From Candidatus Bipolaricaulis sp. (GTDB lineage: Bacteria > Bipolaricaulota > Bipolaricaulia > Bipolaricaulales > Bipolaricaulaceae): a DNA stretch of 5,655 nt. This document shows, one piece after another, positions 4,954-5,655 of this stretch. The stretch lies in the NCBI GenBank assembly GCA_020062805.1, contig JAGUVP010000020.1, positions 1 through 5,655 on the forward strand, read 5' to 3'. The stretch's first letter is position 1. Each line of letters begins with the position of its first letter. The notes under the pieces are model-generated. The model saw only the letters and a list, made by a program, of their open reading frames with translations, searched no databases and was not told the DNA's origin. Made by a program: the position numbers and the translations under genes.

Positions 4954-5655
4954 CTACGGTTCGGTCTGCCACTCCGTAGCGAGGGACTCCAACTCGGTCT
5001 GCGTGAACACGCGGCCCGTGAACGGAAGCTCCTGGCCCACGAGCGTGGCTGCCCAACGCAGCCGGTTGTAGGTGATCGCACAGGGAAACGCGAGGTTGAG
5101 CTGATCTCCGCCCACATCCCAATGGCAGACCACAACCCGCGCCGGAAGGCGATCGGCCACGGCGAGCGTGGTCTGGGCCTGCACCCCAAGATCCACCAGG
5201 TCCACGGCCAGCGTGTACTCCTCAAGGGCTGCCGAATCCGGAATCCGGACCATCCACACGCGCACGGTCAGCTCGCCCACCCGAACGGGGTCGAAGACCC
5301 CGGCCGAGGGAACCGCCTCCCACCCCGGGGGTAGGCGAAGCTGCGCGCCGAGCGCGGGGAACTCGCGCGGGGAGACGAGGCTCACCCCCAGGATCACCGT
5401 GGATCCCGGGAGGGCCATCGGCGTGGACGTGCCGGCCTGGGCAAGAACAAGCGTCACCTGTGTCCGCTCCCCGGCGTGGACCGTGACCCACCGCCGGACG
5501 GGCTCCCCTCCAAACTCGGAGAGAAGCTCGTGATACCCTGGAGGAACCGCGAACGTCGCCCACCCTGCCCGGTCCGCGACCCTCACCTGCCCAGCCAGGC
5601 AGAGCAAGGCTCCGGGACCCGCCCTCACCTCCACCAGACCCACGTCGGGCGACAC
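4954..5655 (-). CDS. Beta-rich, probably extracytoplasmic protein with PEGA-like domain and dockerin-like tail, N-terminus outside window
   Basis: The last 233 residues of a longer protein are visible; the frame is open to the right edge, and the GTG at the very end is not evidence of a start. Visible residues about 7-73 resemble a PEGA or carboxypeptidase-regulatory-like beta domain: VRAGPGALLCLAG, then VPPGYHELLSEFGG, then VTVHAGERTQVTLVL. Residues about 80-165 look like a second immunoglobulin-like sandwich of the NEW3 kind (PGSTVILGVSL, LPPGWEAVP, VRVGELTVRVWMVRIPDS). The tail after about 185 has two helical pieces, AITYNRLRWAATLVGQELPF and FTQTELESLATEWQ, in the pattern of C-terminal dockerin-like modules, but without a clear calcium loop. 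No enzymatic motif is seen. A surface or envelope role is inferred from the fold types; a signal peptide would be off the window. The hairpin beyond its stop is a likely terminator. Confidence 0.75.
   Translation of the reverse strand: MSPDVGLVEVRAGPGALLCLAGQVRVADRAGWATFAVPPGYHELLSEFGGEPVRRWVTVHAGERTQVTLVLAQAGTSTPMALPGSTVILGVSLVSPREFPALGAQLRLPPGWEAVPSAGVFDPVRVGELTVRVWMVRIPDSAALEEYTLAVDLVDLGVQAQTTLAVADRLPARVVVCHWDVGGDQLNLAFPCAITYNRLRWAATLVGQELPFTGRVFTQTELESLATEWQTEP

Noticed and set aside
5122..5533. Plus-strand frames opposite the secreted protein
   Set aside because: Arg/Pro/Thr-rich shadow translations; the minus strand shows ordered beta-domain patterns.

Overview
The window is a GC-rich bacterial chromosomal segment, roughly two-thirds G+C by eye, with little non-coding DNA. 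No rRNA, tRNA, CRISPR array, insertion sequence or phage gene was seen. Compact genes, start/stop overlaps, short leaders and strong G/C third-position bias suggest a streamlined, possibly thermophilic or subsurface lineage. A candidate phylum such as Bipolaricaulota/Acetothermia would fit the mix of an anaerobic-type FAD dehydrogenase, ATP-type PEP carboxykinase and a secreted beta-sandwich protein. That placement is a guess from overall character; no marker gene is present.

Layout from left to right. (1) A minus-strand FAD-dependent dehydrogenase of the GlpA/LhgO type fills 1-1047 and runs off the left edge. A well-formed sigma70-like promoter lies just in front of it. (2) Divergent from it is a plus-strand cluster: a 61-residue two-helix membrane peptide (1182-1367), an MscS-type mechanosensitive channel (1371-2447) and ATP-dependent phosphoenolpyruvate carboxykinase, pckA (2437-4086). 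The first two are 3 nt apart and the last two overlap by 11 nt, so this reads as one operon with translational coupling. (3) Convergent to pckA is a minus-strand pair: a small nitroreductase (4321-4818) and a 91-residue hydrophobic protein (4046-4321). They are joined by a TGATG stop/start, and the hydrophobic gene's 3' end overlaps the end of pckA by 41 nt. (4) A 135-nt gap (4819-4953) carries a perfect TATAAT box for the nitroreductase, an imperfect palindrome where its -35 should lie, and a 13-bp hairpin that probably terminates the last gene. (5) That last gene (4954-5655, minus, N-terminus outside the window) encodes the C-terminal part of a probably extracytoplasmic beta-rich protein: a PEGA-like domain, a second beta-sandwich and a dockerin-like helical tail.

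Functionally, pckA supplies the oxaloacetate/PEP step of gluconeogenesis. The FAD enzyme would feed glycerol-3-phosphate or a 2-hydroxyacid into central metabolism, the nitroreductase is a generic FMN redox enzyme, and MscS is an osmotic safety valve. I see no obvious new defence or mobile system. The points most worth a second look are the coupling of a metabolic enzyme to a mechanosensitive channel, the two unrecognised small membrane proteins placed by overlapping start/stop signals, the tail-to-tail overlap at pckA, and the C-terminal module of the secreted protein.
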